From the NCBI RefSeq assembly GCF_023115465.1, contig NZ_CP096034.1, positions 1,240,001 through 1,304,000 on the forward strand: a stretch of 64,000 nucleotides of DNA. The letters are read 5' to 3'. Shown piece after piece: positions 10,725-20,616 of this stretch (position 1 is its first letter; every line of letters begins with the position of its first letter). The notes beneath the pieces are model-generated. The model did not search any database. It saw only the letters and a program-made list of their open reading frames with translations, and was not told the DNA's origin. The stretch comes from Gottfriedia acidiceleris (lineage in GTDB: Bacteria; Bacillota; Bacilli; Bacillales; Bacillaceae_G). Both the position numbers and the translations under genes were made by a program.

Positions 10725-11482
10725 TTTACTTTCCCTCCTTTACTCTCATAGATAAGTGGCCAAACGACCTTAACATTTGTTCCTGATTCATTTGAAGTAA
10801 TCAGTACATGTCCACTATTACCAAAATATAGTTGTAATCTCTTTTTTATATTGTCTAATCCATGGCCTTCTTGATTAGAAAAAGAATTCGTCATTCCCAT
10901 TAAACCATTATCAATAACTTCTAAACAGACTAACTCGGAATCTTGATAAAATCGAATATGCAGTAAAGCCTCTCCAACCTTTTTTTCTAAACCGTGTTTA
11001 AATGAATTTTCTACTAAGGTTTGCAAAATAAAAGGGGGAACTAGCGCATCATATAAATCTTTTTGACAATCTAACTGTGTTTTAAGACGATCTCCAAACC
11101 GTAGATTTTGAATGTCTAAATAATATTGGGTATATTGTATTTCTTGATTTAACGGAATTAAAGGTTCTGATGATTTATATTTAAATTTTAAAAATTGAGA
11201 GAACGTTTCTAGGGCTCGGATTAATTCCGAAGTTCGATTTAAACGCGCTAAGCTTAATATGACATTAAGTGTATTAAATAAAAAGTGCGGTTGAATTTGC
11301 TGATTTAATTTATTGTATTGAGCTTCTTGTAATGCTTGTTCTAACCGAATTTCTCTATTTTTATTTTCAAGTAAATCAATTCTTTTTTCAAAGATAAACA
11401 AAAATAATAAAGCAATAGCTCCCATAATAGGAGCTAAAATAAATAGCATAATTAGTAAAGTAAAACCCTCGTAACTAAGCAT
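10721..11482 (-). CDS. Sensor histidine kinase (LytS/YesM-type)
   Basis: A 253-residue kinase with one N-terminal membrane segment followed directly by a short coiled coil and the His_kinase domain (QQIQPHFLFNTLNVIL, phosphorylated His in PHFLFN). The ATPase domain shows the N box LVENSFKHG, then VIDNGLMG and GHGLDNIKKRLQ. It has no extracellular sensor domain. The ATG at 11482 is preferred to an upstream TTG because TTGAGG itself is the likely ribosome-binding site. It is translationally coupled to the downstream regulator. Confidence 0.9.
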   Translation of the reverse strand: MLSYEGFTLLIMLFILAPIMGAIALLFLFIFEKRIDLLENKNREIRLEQALQEAQYNKLNQQIQPHFLFNTLNVILSLARLNRTSELIRALETFSQFLKFKYKSSEPLIPLNQEIQYTQYYLDIQNLRFGDRLKTQLDCQKDLYDALVPPFILQTLVENSFKHGLEKKVGEALLHIRFYQDSELVCLEVIDNGLMGMTNSFSNQEGHGLDNIKKRLQLYFGNSGHVLITSNESGTNVKVVWPLIYESKGGKVN

Positions 11483-11792
11483 GAAGAACCTCAAATAGTT
11501 TTTTTGATAATATTTTTAATTTTTTTGAAATCTATATTTATAAATGGGTGAATTGCAACTAAAGTTGCTCCAATAGAATGGTACATAATCTGATCATCCC
11601 ATTGGAGCTTCTTAGAGAAGTCTCTGGCTTTCGCACCTTTTTCCATAGGAGCCTTTGAACATCTTGAGCCAAACAACTTTCGATTTATAATCCAAGTTTA
11701 TAAGCATTTAATATTTTTAATAGAAGTAGAATTTCTACATGGCAGGATCAATTCTCTTCTTTTCCTTCACTTCATGCCTATAAGAATACTAT
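11483..11792. other. Intergenic region upstream of the kinase operon
   Basis: No convincing gene. On the minus strand this is the 5' region of the kinase operon and the 3' flank of the ABC operon. It contains several short inverted repeats: GCAAC/GTTGC at 11559-11572, CTCCAAT/ATTGGAG at 11574-11608, and CTTCT/AGAAG near 11610. A 61-codon TTG frame in this region (11491-11676) lacks a clear ribosome-binding site and is not called. Confidence 0.4.
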
Positions 11793-12779
11793 TTAATTAA
11801 TTATGTGACAAGCAACTTGATGATTTTGCTCAGATATTTTTAATTCAGGTGTTTGTGTTTTGCAAATATCAATCGCGAAAGGGCATCTTGTGTGAAAACG
11901 ACAGCCGCTTGGAGGATTGATTGGAGAAGGTACATCTCCTGTTAATATGATTCTTTCTCTTTTTTGTACCGGGTTCGGTACTGGAATAGCAGATAATAGG
12001 GCACGTGTATAAGGATGCTGCGGTTTTTCGAATATAGATTTTTTATCGGCAATCTCAACAATTTTTCCTAAATACATTACCATTACTCGGTCAGAAATAT
12101 GTCTTACTACACCTAAATCATGTGAGATAAATAGAAAGGTAAGTGAGAATTTTTTCTGTAACGATTTTAATAAGTTTAATACTTGAGCTTGGATTGAAAC
12201 ATCTAGAGCAGAAACTGCTTCATCACAAATGATTAGTTTTGGATCAACTGCAAGTGCACGTGCAATTCCGACGCGCTGACGTTGACCACCACTAAATTCA
12301 TGAGGATAACGCTCCATTGCTTCTGGTCTTAACCCAACATGTCCTAATAATTCCTCAATTCTAGCTTTACGTTCTTCTTTTGGAACGACATTTTGAATGG
12401 CTAATGCTTCACCTAAAATTTGTCCAATTGTTTGTCTAGGGTTAAGTGAGGCAAACGGATCTTGGAAGATTACTTGTAAATCCTTTCTTATTTTACGCAT
12501 TTCTTTTTTTCCTAAGCTTAATAAATCTTTTTCCTTAAAATGAATGCTTCCACTTGTAGGCTCGTCCAATCTTAGAATGGCTCTACCAGTAGTAGACTTA
12601 CCACAACCGGATTCTCCAACGATACTTAAAGTTTCACCCTCATAAATGTGGAAGCTAATATCATCTACAGCTTTTACGTGATTAACGGTTCTTCCTAAAA
12701 CGCCACCTTTAATTGGAAAGTATTGTTTTAAATGATCTACATTAAGTAGTATTTTTTTATCCACTAGTTGTAATGCCAT
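11793..12779 (-). CDS. Oligopeptide/dipeptide-type ABC transporter ATP-binding protein (DppF/OppF-like)
   Basis: A 328-residue ATPase that would sit on the inner face of the importer. Walker [10 protein letters not shown], signature [14 protein letters not shown], Walker [13 protein letters not shown] and H-loop FISHDLGVV are all intact. The C-terminal oligo_HPY extension with a cysteine cluster ([14 protein letters not shown]) is typical of peptide/nickel transporters. The ATG overlaps the stop of the preceding ATPase gene (TAATG). It is the last gene of a four-gene minus-strand operon. Substrate specificity is set by the binding proteins, not here. Confidence 0.94.
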   Translation of the reverse strand: MALQLVDKKILLNVDHLKQYFPIKGGVLGRTVNHVKAVDDISFHIYEGETLSIVGESGCGKSTTGRAILRLDEPTSGSIHFKEKDLLSLGKKEMRKIRKDLQVIFQDPFASLNPRQTIGQILGEALAIQNVVPKEERKARIEELLGHVGLRPEAMERYPHEFSGGQRQRVGIARALAVDPKLIICDEAVSALDVSIQAQVLNLLKSLQKKFSLTFLFISHDLGVVRHISDRVMVMYLGKIVEIADKKSIFEKPQHPYTRALLSAIPVPNPVQKRERIILTGDVPSPINPPSGCRFHTRCPFAIDICKTQTPELKISEQNHQVACHIIN

Positions 12780-13807
12780 TATTCAATCCCTACTTTCTCT
12801 TTGATGGTATGATCTGATTCCCATTGTGATGTGTACATCCAACAACTGACTTCAGTATTTTTGTCGAGTGTTTGTAAATCTGGTACTGATTCATGACACA
12901 TTGGCTTTGCATGTGCACAGCGTGGGGCAAAACTACAGCCCTTAGGCATATTGTATGGACTAGGTACAGTACCAGGAATTGTTGTTAATTCATCTTGATC
13001 CATATCAAGACGAGGAAGAGAGTTTAATAACCCGATTGTGTATGGGTGCTTAGGGTTATTATAAAGTTCTTTTGCTGATGTATATTCAACAATTCTTCCA
13101 GCATACATGACAGCCACTCGATCACAAGTCTCATAAACGACACCTAAATCATGCGTGATTAAGATTACGGCTGTACCTAAATCTTTTTGGAGTGATTTAA
13201 TTAATTCCAGAATTTGAGCTTGAATTGTCACATCAAGAGCGGTAGTCGGTTCATCTGCGATTAGCACTTCAGGATGACAAGCAAGTGCCATTGCGATCAT
13301 AACCCTTTGTCTCATTCCACCACTAAGTTCATGTGGTTCTTGCTTTGCACGTTTTTCAGGAGAAGGAATCCCTACCAGTCGCAGCATTTCAACTGCTTTA
13401 TCCCAGGCTTCCTTTTTGCTTAATTTTTGGTGAAGACGAATCGCTTCTGCAATTTGTTCTCCAGCTGAATAAACAGGATTTAAAGATGTCATTGGTTCTT
13501 GAAAAATCATTGAAATTTCATTACCACGAATGGAACGCATTTGCTTTTCAGTTTTTGCTAGTAAGTCTTCACCTTTAAAAAGAATACTACCACCAGTTAT
13601 TTTTCCTGGAGGAGAGGGGATTAATCGTAAAAGGGATAATGATGTAATACTTTTACCACTTCCAGATTCTCCAACTATTCCAAGTGTTTCACCTTTTTTT
13701 AATTTAAAGCTAATTCCATTAACCGCCTTACTTATTCCTTCATCTGTATAAAAGTAGGTTTGTAGATTTTTAACCTCAAGAATTGTTTCATCAAATTGTT
13801 TTTTCAT
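12779..13807 (-). CDS. Oligopeptide/dipeptide-type ABC transporter ATP-binding protein (DppD/OppD-like)
   Basis: A 342-residue partner ATPase of the DppF-like protein. Walker [10 protein letters not shown], signature [14 protein letters not shown], Walker [13 protein letters not shown] and ITHDLGVV are intact. The C-terminal region carries the [14 protein letters not shown] cysteine cluster of the family. GGAGGT precedes the ATG at good spacing. It lies between the permease gene and the second ATPase gene in the operon. Confidence 0.94.
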   Translation of the reverse strand: MKKQFDETILEVKNLQTYFYTDEGISKAVNGISFKLKKGETLGIVGESGSGKSITSLSLLRLIPSPPGKITGGSILFKGEDLLAKTEKQMRSIRGNEISMIFQEPMTSLNPVYSAGEQIAEAIRLHQKLSKKEAWDKAVEMLRLVGIPSPEKRAKQEPHELSGGMRQRVMIAMALACHPEVLIADEPTTALDVTIQAQILELIKSLQKDLGTAVILITHDLGVVYETCDRVAVMYAGRIVEYTSAKELYNNPKHPYTIGLLNSLPRLDMDQDELTTIPGTVPSPYNMPKGCSFAPRCAHAKPMCHESVPDLQTLDKNTEVSCWMYTSQWESDHTIKEKVGIE

Positions 13808-13819
13808 AGTAGTACCTCC

Positions 13820-14740
13820 TTAATTCAAGTCAACTCGTTTATTAAAGTAACGGTAGAGAATATCAACAGCTAGATTCATAAATACAAAGATAACCGAAGC
13901 GATTAATACGCCACCTTGAACCATAGGTAAATCCCTTGTCCTAATTGCATCAACAATTAATCTACCAAGTCCATTAATTGCAAAAACTGACTCTGTTAAA
14001 ACGGTACCACCAAGTAATGCACCAAACTGTAGACCAACAACAGTAATAACTGGTATTAATGCATTTTTTAAACCATGTTTGTAAATAATGATATGTTCCT
14101 TTAAACCTTTTGCTCTTGCTGTACGCATATAATCTTGACGAACAACTTCTAACATACTTGATCTAGTCATTCTAGCTACAATTGCAGCACCACCTGCACC
14201 TAATGTTAATGCTGGTAGTACCATATGTTTAAACGTTCCCCAACCAGCAACTGGAAATATATGAAGATTAACTGAAAAGAAGTAGATTAACATTAAACCA
14301 AACCAGAAACTTGGTAAAGAGATTCCTAGTAAAGCGACAATCATAATTGAAATATCAGCTGCTGAGTATTGTTTAGTTGCTGAAATAATTCCTGCAAGCA
14401 TACCAAGTACGACTGTAATGAAAATACTAGCTAGTGCAAGTTCAATTGTAATTGGCAAACGAATCATAATCTCATCTAATACCGGACGATTATTTCGAAG
14501 CGATTCGCCAAAATCACCTTGTAGTACATGGTATACATAATCGAAATACTGAATCACGACAGGACGATCAAGTCCAAGTTGATGACGAATCATTTCAATC
14601 GTTTGTTTCGTAGCACCTTCCCCAGCAAGTAGAGTTGCAGGATCACCAGGAACCATTTGCATAATTAAAAAAACGACTAAACTTACACCAAGTAAAACTG
14701 GAATAGTTTGTATAATTCTTCTGACAATAAATAGAAACAT
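13820..14740 (-). CDS. Peptide-type ABC transporter permease (DppB/OppB-like)
   Basis: A 306-residue inner-membrane permease with about six helices. It begins with the family hallmark RRIIQTIPVLLGVSLVVFLI and MVPGDPA. The EAA loop that contacts the ATPases lies in MTRSSMLEVVRQDYMRTARAKG. It is second in the minus-strand operon, after the DppC-like gene; the usual order is B before C. Confidence 0.93.
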   Translation of the reverse strand: MFLFIVRRIIQTIPVLLGVSLVVFLIMQMVPGDPATLLAGEGATKQTIEMIRHQLGLDRPVVIQYFDYVYHVLQGDFGESLRNNRPVLDEIMIRLPITIELALASIFITVVLGMLAGIISATKQYSAADISIMIVALLGISLPSFWFGLMLIYFFSVNLHIFPVAGWGTFKHMVLPALTLGAGGAAIVARMTRSSMLEVVRQDYMRTARAKGLKEHIIIYKHGLKNALIPVITVVGLQFGALLGGTVLTESVFAINGLGRLIVDAIRTRDLPMVQGGVLIASVIFVFMNLAVDILYRYFNKRVDLN

Positions 14741-14752
14741 TTACTTTCCTCC

Positions 14753-15655
14753 TTATTTTTTCATCCTTGGATCAAGAGCATCTCTTAGACCATCACCGAA
14801 AATATTAAATCCTAAAACTAATGTTGAAATGGCAATACCCGGAAATAAGGCAAGATGGGGTGCACTAAATAAATAATCACGCCCACTACTTAACATTGCT
14901 CCCCATTCTGGAGATGGAGGTTGAGCACCTAATCCGAGATATGACAAGCCTGCTGCTGAAAGGATAGCTGTAGCAAGTTTTAATGTAGCTTGGACAATTA
15001 TTGGTGAAAGAATATTCGGGAGTATATGTTTAAAAATGATTGTTGCATCAGTTGCACCTAAAGCGCGAATGGCATCAATATATTCAAGTTTTCTGACGGA
15101 TAACGTAGATCCTCTAACGATACGTGCAAACATTGGGACTGAAAAGATACCAACAGCAACCATAACATTAATTAGACTAGGACCTAGTGCACTAATAATT
15201 GCAAGCGCTAATAAAATACCTGGGAATGCAAGTAAAACATCAACAACCCTCATAATGATGGTGTCCATCCATTTTCCGTAATAACCTGCTATTAACCCGA
15301 GTGTGATTCCGAAAATTGCTCCAAATAAAACAGATACGAAACCGACAGAAATTGAAAGACGACTGCCATAAATGATTCTACTTAAAATATCTCTTCCTTT
15401 ATCATCTGTACCCATCCAATGCTCTAGTGATGGAGGTTGCAGCTTATGCATTAAATCAATTGCAAAAGGATCCTTGGGCGAAATGAGTGGTGCAAAAATA
15501 GCTACTAAAATATAAAAAAGTACAATATAGGCTCCAACTAGTGCCAATTTATTTTTTTTAAACTTCTTATAAAATACTTTCCATCTTCTTAGTTTTTGAG
15601 ATTCTTTTTTTTCTAATTTGATTTCATGGTTATTTAATACAATCTCTGTTTTCAT
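14753..15655 (-). CDS. Peptide-type ABC transporter permease (DppC/OppC-like)
   Basis: A 300-residue permease and the first gene of the C-B-D-F operon. It has the N-terminal OppC_N segment, the family motif HWMGTDDKGRDILSRIIYGS, and an EAA-type loop in VRKLEYIDAIRALGATD. AAAAGGGGG lies upstream of the ATG. It is transcribed divergently from the first substrate-binding-protein gene across a ~210-bp region. The plus-strand direct repeats found there have no visible counterpart facing this operon. Confidence 0.93.
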   Translation of the reverse strand: MKTEIVLNNHEIKLEKKESQKLRRWKVFYKKFKKNKLALVGAYIVLFYILVAIFAPLISPKDPFAIDLMHKLQPPSLEHWMGTDDKGRDILSRIIYGSRLSISVGFVSVLFGAIFGITLGLIAGYYGKWMDTIIMRVVDVLLAFPGILLALAIISALGPSLINVMVAVGIFSVPMFARIVRGSTLSVRKLEYIDAIRALGATDATIIFKHILPNILSPIIVQATLKLATAILSAAGLSYLGLGAQPPSPEWGAMLSSGRDYLFSAPHLALFPGIAISTLVLGFNIFGDGLRDALDPRMKK

Positions 15656-15725
15656 GTTTTTCCCCCTTTTCTTTGTTTAAATTTATTCAAAATTAGAATT
15701 GAAGTAAATATAATGCGGAAAAGCA

Positions 15726-15788
15726 GTAAAGATAATTTAAAAACGAGTAAAGATTCTGAAAATATAAAATTTTATTTTTTTTTATAAT
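15726..15788 (+). promoter_or_regulatory. Direct-repeat activator site and promoter of the first binding-protein gene
   Basis: GTAAAGAT occurs at 15726 and again at 15747, exactly 21 bp apart. TATAAT begins at 15783, 36 bp from the second box. There is no TTGACA-like -35 at the right distance. The same spacings recur at 20511-20573 and 22390-22452. Confidence 0.8.
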
Positions 15789-15864
15789 TTGAATAAGCCT
15801 ACGAACTCAAGAAAAATGGTGAACATGAGATTATAGGGAAAGTATTAAGAGGAGGAAGAAAACA

Positions 15865-17421
15865 ATGAAGAGAAAGACAGCTGGAGTATTATTTGCATCA
15901 TTATTAACAATTTCGACTGCGCTTGCAGGATGTACATCTAACCAAACAAGCAGTAGTGCAACAGGAACAAAAGCAAAAGCAGGAGGAACTTTGGTTGTAG
16001 CTAGATTATCTGATGCGACTACATTAGATCCACATTTTATTACTGATATACCATCAGCAAACGTTGTATATGAAAAGGTATATGAAACATTAGTTGAACC
16101 AGATAAAAATATGGAGCCAAAACCTCTTTTAGCAACAGAATGGAAGCAAGTAGATAATGTGACTTGGGAGTTCAAATTACGACAAGGCGTTAAGTTCCAA
16201 GATGGATCCCCATTTAATGCAGATGCAGTTAAAACAAATTTTGATCGAGTACTTGACCCAAAAACTGCATCACCTCAGGCTGGTAAATTTGAAATGATAA
16301 AAGAAGTTAAAGTGGTAGACGATTCAACTGTTCAATTTATTTTGAAATACCCATATGCTCCACTTTTATCAATTTTAATGAGTAATGAAGGAAGTATTAT
16401 TAGTCCAAAATCGATTAAAGAAAACAGTGATAAAATTGGGCGAAATCCAATTGGAACTGGTCCTTATGTATTTAAATCTTGGAAATCAGGAGAAGAAATT
16501 AAAATTGAAAAAAATAAAGATTACTGGGGTAATAAACCTAAAATTGATGGTGTAGTCTTTAAAGTTGTTCCTGAAGATGCTACAAGACTAGCAATGATTG
16601 AAACTGGTGAAGCGCATGTTACTGATCAAGTGCCTGTAACAGAAATCGATCGTATTGAAGCTTCTGACACAATGGATTTATACCGAACAGATGGACTAGC
16701 TGTTGAATATTTAAGTTTCAATGTTAAGAAAAAACCATTTAATGATGTTCGTGTCCGTAAAGCGATTGCACATGCAATTGAAGTAGATTCAATTATTAAA
16801 GGTGTGTATAACGATGTTGGAACAAAAGCGAATTCAACAATGAGTCCGAAAGTATTTGGATATGATCCGAATCTTAAAGGCTATAATTACGATATTAATG
16901 AATCTAAAAAGCTATTAAAAGAAGCAGGAATTAAAGATGGTCTTTCATTTACTCTTACAACTAGTGACCGTAAAGAAAGAATTAATATGGCTGAAGTTAT
17001 TCAATCTCAATTAAAAGGTATTGGTATTAATGTGAAAATCCAAGTTCTTGAATACGGAGCTTATATTGATGCAATCGCAAAAGGCGAACATCAAGTTGCA
17101 ATTGGTGGATGGGGTAATGCTACTGGTGATGGCGATTATAATCAATTTAACTTATTTGATAGTAAATCCCAAGGTGCAGCAGGAAATAGTTCATTCTATA
17201 GTAACCCTAAAGTTGATAAATTAATTGAATCAGCTCGACAAGAAGCAGATAGCGAAAAACGTAAAGATTTATATGCTCAAGCACAAGAAATTGAAAATGA
17301 AGAAGTACCTTATGTTCCTATTCGTAACTATGAACATTTAGCAGTTACTGGCTCATCAGTTAAAGGACTTTGGTTAAACCCAGCAAGCTATTTAATGCTT
17401 GAAGATGTAACAGTGAAATAA
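15865..17421 (+). CDS. ABC transporter substrate-binding lipoprotein (SBP_bac_5), copy 1
   Basis: A 518-residue extracytoplasmic binding protein for the divergent ABC transporter. The lipoprotein signal peptide ends in the lipobox LAGC (mature Cys at about residue 22). The body has the family features RLSDATTLDPHF, PLLATEWKQV, WEFKLRQGVKFQDGSPFNAD and GTGPYVFKSW. A GAGGAGG site precedes the ATG. It is closely similar along its whole length to the protein at 20617-22182. Family members bind peptides, glutathione, nickel or other small molecules; the ligand here is unknown. Confidence 0.92.
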   Translation: MKRKTAGVLFASLLTISTALAGCTSNQTSSSATGTKAKAGGTLVVARLSDATTLDPHFITDIPSANVVYEKVYETLVEPDKNMEPKPLLATEWKQVDNVTWEFKLRQGVKFQDGSPFNADAVKTNFDRVLDPKTASPQAGKFEMIKEVKVVDDSTVQFILKYPYAPLLSILMSNEGSIISPKSIKENSDKIGRNPIGTGPYVFKSWKSGEEIKIEKNKDYWGNKPKIDGVVFKVVPEDATRLAMIETGEAHVTDQVPVTEIDRIEASDTMDLYRTDGLAVEYLSFNVKKKPFNDVRVRKAIAHAIEVDSIIKGVYNDVGTKANSTMSPKVFGYDPNLKGYNYDINESKKLLKEAGIKDGLSFTLTTSDRKERINMAEVIQSQLKGIGINVKIQVLEYGAYIDAIAKGEHQVAIGGWGNATGDGDYNQFNLFDSKSQGAAGNSSFYSNPKVDKLIESARQEADSEKRKDLYAQAQEIENEEVPYVPIRNYEHLAVTGSSVKGLWLNPASYLMLEDVTVK

Positions 17422-17430
17422 GTAATTCAA

Positions 17431-17468
17431 TGAAACAGCATAATTAAATTATGCTGTTTCAGTTTTTA
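17431..17468 (+). terminator. Terminator after the first binding-protein gene
   Basis: A 14-bp perfect stem (TGAAACAGCATAAT at 17431-17444, ATTATGCTGTTTCA at 17448-17461) has a 3-base loop and is followed by GTTTTT. Since no separate promoter is evident before the next gene, it probably attenuates, giving more binding protein than hydrolase. Confidence 0.8.
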
Positions 17469-17496
17469 AGGAGAAATTTGTATTAGGAGGATAAAA

Positions 17497-18975
17497 ATGA
17501 TTGATTTGCTATTAGTAAATGGAACTGTTATCACAATGGACACAGAAAGAAGAATTATCGAAAATGGCTCCGTTGCTATTCACAATGGGAGAATACTAGA
17601 CATTGATTTCACCGAAAACTTGAAAACTAAGTATGAGGCGAAAAAAGTAATTGATTGTAGTCATCAATGTATTTTACCTGGATTAATAGATGTTCATGGT
17701 CATGGTGGTCATTCAATGTTTAAAACAATCGCGATGGAGAATATCGATTTTTGGATGCCGATTATGACAAATACGTATAAGCATTACGTGACGGATGATT
17801 TTTGGTATTACGAAGGAAAGCTGTCAGCACTTGAACGACTGAAAGCAGGCATAACAACAGGGGTTAGTGTTTTAGGCTCAGTACCGAGATCGGATGATCC
17901 AATATTTGCGATAAACCATGCAAAAGCTTACAACGAAGTAGGAGTTCGTGAAGTAGTATGTACTGGTCCTTGTAACCCACCATGGCCACATTCATTTAGT
18001 AGATGGGTTGATGGGAAAAGAATTGAGAAAGAAGTTACTTATGAAGAAGTGCTTAAAGGAGCAGAAGCTGTTATTGAGGCATTAAATCACGCAAATGATG
18101 ATCGAACAAGAGCCTTTATTACGCCATTTGTTATTGTAACGTCTGTTGATCCATCATATCCAACTTCTCCTGATCGACTATACGGGTTAACAAAACATGA
18201 TCTTTATCAAGCTAAAATAATAAGAGAGATTGCTAGGAAATATAATACAAGAATTCATTCAGATGCATTTGGTGGAATGATTCATTTAGCAATTCAAGAT
18301 AAAGAAAATGCGCTATTAGGTCCTGATGTTCATCTTCAGCATTGTCGAGGAATTTCATTCGATGAAGCCAAAATATTAGCTGAAACTGGTACAAATATTA
18401 GTGCTTCTCCTGGTTTTGGGCAAGTAAATGCACGTACACCAATCACAGAATTAATTGAAATGGGAGCAACTGTTGCGATTTCTACAGATGGTACTTCACC
18501 ATCTACGAGCTTTGATTTATTCCAAGCGATGAGGAAAACACAATTTGTACATCAAGCAGCTCTTAGAGACTATTACTATTTACCACCAGGTAAGCTTTTA
18601 GAAATGGTAACAATTGATGCAGCAAAATGTATAGGTTGGGATGATGAAATAGGTTCACTTGAAATGGGGAAAAAAGCAGATGTCATCACAGTTAATCTTC
18701 ATCAACCACATTTGACTCCAGAGTATATGCATGTTCATCGGTTAGTATTTCAAGCTGTGGCAAATGATGTAGACCACGTTATTGTTGATGGAAAATTAAT
18801 TATGGAAGGCAGAAATGTAAATACAGTTCATGAAAGCACAGTTTTAAATGAAGCAAATGAAGAAGCTTTTGCAACGATAAAACGCGCTGGATTAGGAAAA
18901 TATATGCAACCTACAAAGTATTTCTGGGGACATGCTCGTGCCTATATTGACGAGATGAGATATGCTGAAAAATAA
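17497..18975 (+). CDS. Amidohydrolase superfamily protein (TRZ/ATZ-deaminase-like)
   Basis: A 492-residue metal-dependent hydrolase. N-terminal beta sandwich (LLLVNGTVITMD), then the TIM-barrel metal site: HxH in GLIDVHGHGGH, further ligands in RIHSDAF and LQHCRG, and the catalytic Asp in ISTDGTSPST. The C-terminus has GSLEMGKKADVITVNL and HVIVDGKLIMEGR, typical of deaminases/chlorohydrolases. TAGGAGG precedes the ATG. It lies downstream of a binding-protein gene and upstream of a second amidohydrolase, so the two probably act on imported material. The substrate is unknown. Confidence 0.88.
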   Translation: MIDLLLVNGTVITMDTERRIIENGSVAIHNGRILDIDFTENLKTKYEAKKVIDCSHQCILPGLIDVHGHGGHSMFKTIAMENIDFWMPIMTNTYKHYVTDDFWYYEGKLSALERLKAGITTGVSVLGSVPRSDDPIFAINHAKAYNEVGVREVVCTGPCNPPWPHSFSRWVDGKRIEKEVTYEEVLKGAEAVIEALNHANDDRTRAFITPFVIVTSVDPSYPTSPDRLYGLTKHDLYQAKIIREIARKYNTRIHSDAFGGMIHLAIQDKENALLGPDVHLQHCRGISFDEAKILAETGTNISASPGFGQVNARTPITELIEMGATVAISTDGTSPSTSFDLFQAMRKTQFVHQAALRDYYYLPPGKLLEMVTIDAAKCIGWDDEIGSLEMGKKADVITVNLHQPHLTPEYMHVHRLVFQAVANDVDHVIVDGKLIMEGRNVNTVHESTVLNEANEEAFATIKRAGLGKYMQPTKYFWGHARAYIDEMRYAEK

Positions 18976-19006
18976 AATGAAATATTCAAATTCGAAGGGA
19001 GAAAAA

Positions 19007-20494
19007 ATGAAAACGAAGCTAAAGGGAAGATATGTAATTGGTTTTGACGGAACTGAACATATCATATTGGAAAATGCAGAGATTGTATATGAAAAAGATA
19101 CAATTTTGTTTGTTGGCAAAAACTATACGGAAGAAGTAGATCAAGTAATTGACGTTGGAAATGCAATCCTTAGTCCTGGTTTTATAGATTTAAATGCATT
19201 AGGAGACATTGACCATGATATTTTGCATTTAGAAGCGAAATCAATTAGACAAAAAAATCTCCTTTGGTCTGAGGAGTTTGTAAAAAATGGGCATCATGAG
19301 CTAATGAGTGAGGAGGAAGAAGCATTTAAATCTTTATATGCATATTCGCAGCTTATTTTAAATGGAATTACTACTGCAATGCCGATTACATCCGTTTTTT
19401 ACAAAAATTGGGCTGAAACTTATGAAGAATTAGAAGCTGCAGCGAATCATGCTGGAAAACTAGGGTTGAGAATTTACCTTGGACCAAGCTATCAAGCTGG
19501 AATTAGAGTGGTCGAACCAAATGGAAACATCAAAATTCATTGGGATGAAAAAGCGGGCGAGGTAGGTTTAGAAAGAGCAGTAAAGTTTGTTGAAACCTTC
19601 GAAGGTGCATTTGATGGATTAGTCAGAGGGATGTTAGCTCCAGAAAGAATCGAATCACAGACTGAAGAAATTTTGATAAAAACAAAATATTATAGTGACA
19701 AATTAAATGTTCCAATCAAGCTCCATGCCGCGCAAGGAAGTTTTGAATTTAATACAATTTTAAAAGAACACGGAGTTACACCAATTAACTATTTATATAA
19801 TCTTGGATTCTTAGGTCCAAATACAGGAATACCACACGCTCATTTTGTATCGGGCTATAGTGGAGCGAATTACAATATTGATAATGATATATCACTTCTG
19901 AAAGAAACAAATACTACTGTTATCCATTGTCCACTTATTTTAGGAAGACACGGAGAAGGGCTTGAATCGTATGCAAAATATAGGAAGGAGGGAATCAATA
20001 TTGCATTAGGGACTGATACTTTCCCTCCAGACATTTTTCAAAATGTACGCACTGGTAGTATGCTTTCAAGACTTGTAGAAAAAGATGTTGAAGGATCTAC
20101 ATACGCTGATTTCTTCAATTCGATCACTCTAGGAGCAGCGGCATTTCTTAATCGCGAAGATATAGGCCGAATAGCAGTCGGAGCAAAAGCGGATATTATT
20201 GCGATTGATTTAGATGGATTCCATATGGGCGTTATTGATGATCCAATTCGCACAATGTTCGTAAGTGGTTCAGGTAGAGATGTAAAACTATCAATTATAA
20301 ATGGAAGAATTGTGATGCAAGATCAAGTAATTCCTAATCTTGATATGGAGGTATTAAAACAAAAGGGCCAAGTGTATTTTAATAAGATGAAAAGAGGATA
20401 TATGGAAAGAGATTACGAACAACTTCCTGAAAATGATCTATTTCCACCATCTTTTAAAAGGCTTGAATCAATTAAAGAACTAGAAGCAAAGTAA
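19007..20494 (+). CDS. Amidohydrolase-like protein lacking the canonical HxH metal motif
   Basis: A 495-residue protein with the amidohydrolase layout: beta-sandwich start, PGFIDLNALGDIDHD where HxH is expected, later ligand-like positions IKLHAAQG and HAHFVSGYSG, and LGTDTFPPD for the catalytic Asp. The first metal motif reads L-N-A rather than H-x-H, while Asp and His occur a few residues later, so the metal site is altered or single. The ATG at 19007 has AAGGGAGA upstream; a longer frame from 18962 would overlap the previous gene. It is cotranscribed with the upstream amidohydrolase gene. Confidence 0.82.
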   Translation: MKTKLKGRYVIGFDGTEHIILENAEIVYEKDTILFVGKNYTEEVDQVIDVGNAILSPGFIDLNALGDIDHDILHLEAKSIRQKNLLWSEEFVKNGHHELMSEEEEAFKSLYAYSQLILNGITTAMPITSVFYKNWAETYEELEAAANHAGKLGLRIYLGPSYQAGIRVVEPNGNIKIHWDEKAGEVGLERAVKFVETFEGAFDGLVRGMLAPERIESQTEEILIKTKYYSDKLNVPIKLHAAQGSFEFNTILKEHGVTPINYLYNLGFLGPNTGIPHAHFVSGYSGANYNIDNDISLLKETNTTVIHCPLILGRHGEGLESYAKYRKEGINIALGTDTFPPDIFQNVRTGSMLSRLVEKDVEGSTYADFFNSITLGAAAFLNREDIGRIAVGAKADIIAIDLDGFHMGVIDDPIRTMFVSGSGRDVKLSIINGRIVMQDQVIPNLDMEVLKQKGQVYFNKMKRGYMERDYEQLPENDLFPPSFKRLESIKELEAK

Positions 20495-20510
20495 GATAAT
20501 TAAAAAATAA

Positions 20511-20573
20511 GTAAAGAAACTGAAAAAACAGGTAAAGATATTCAAAAATAATTATCAGAATATTTTATATAAT
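20511..20573 (+). promoter_or_regulatory. Direct-repeat activator site and promoter of the second binding-protein gene
   Basis: GTAAAGAA at 20511 and GTAAAGAT at 20532 are 21 bp apart. TATAAT begins at 20568, 36 bp after the second box start. There is no -35 consensus. The geometry is identical to 15726-15788. Confidence 0.8.
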
Positions 20574-20616
20574 TAGATAAATATTTGTAAGACAATTTAA
20601 CAGGGAGGCAGTGCCA

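Noticed and set aside
11491-11676. 61-codon minus-strand frame upstream of the kinase gene
   Set aside because: It starts at TTG without a clear ribosome-binding site, I recognise no family, and its stop lies inside the kinase ribosome-binding site. It may be a leader or a relic.
15831-16175. 114-codon minus-strand frame antisense to the first binding-protein gene
   Set aside because: It is antisense to a secure lipoprotein gene with intact lipobox and family motifs; a shadow frame.
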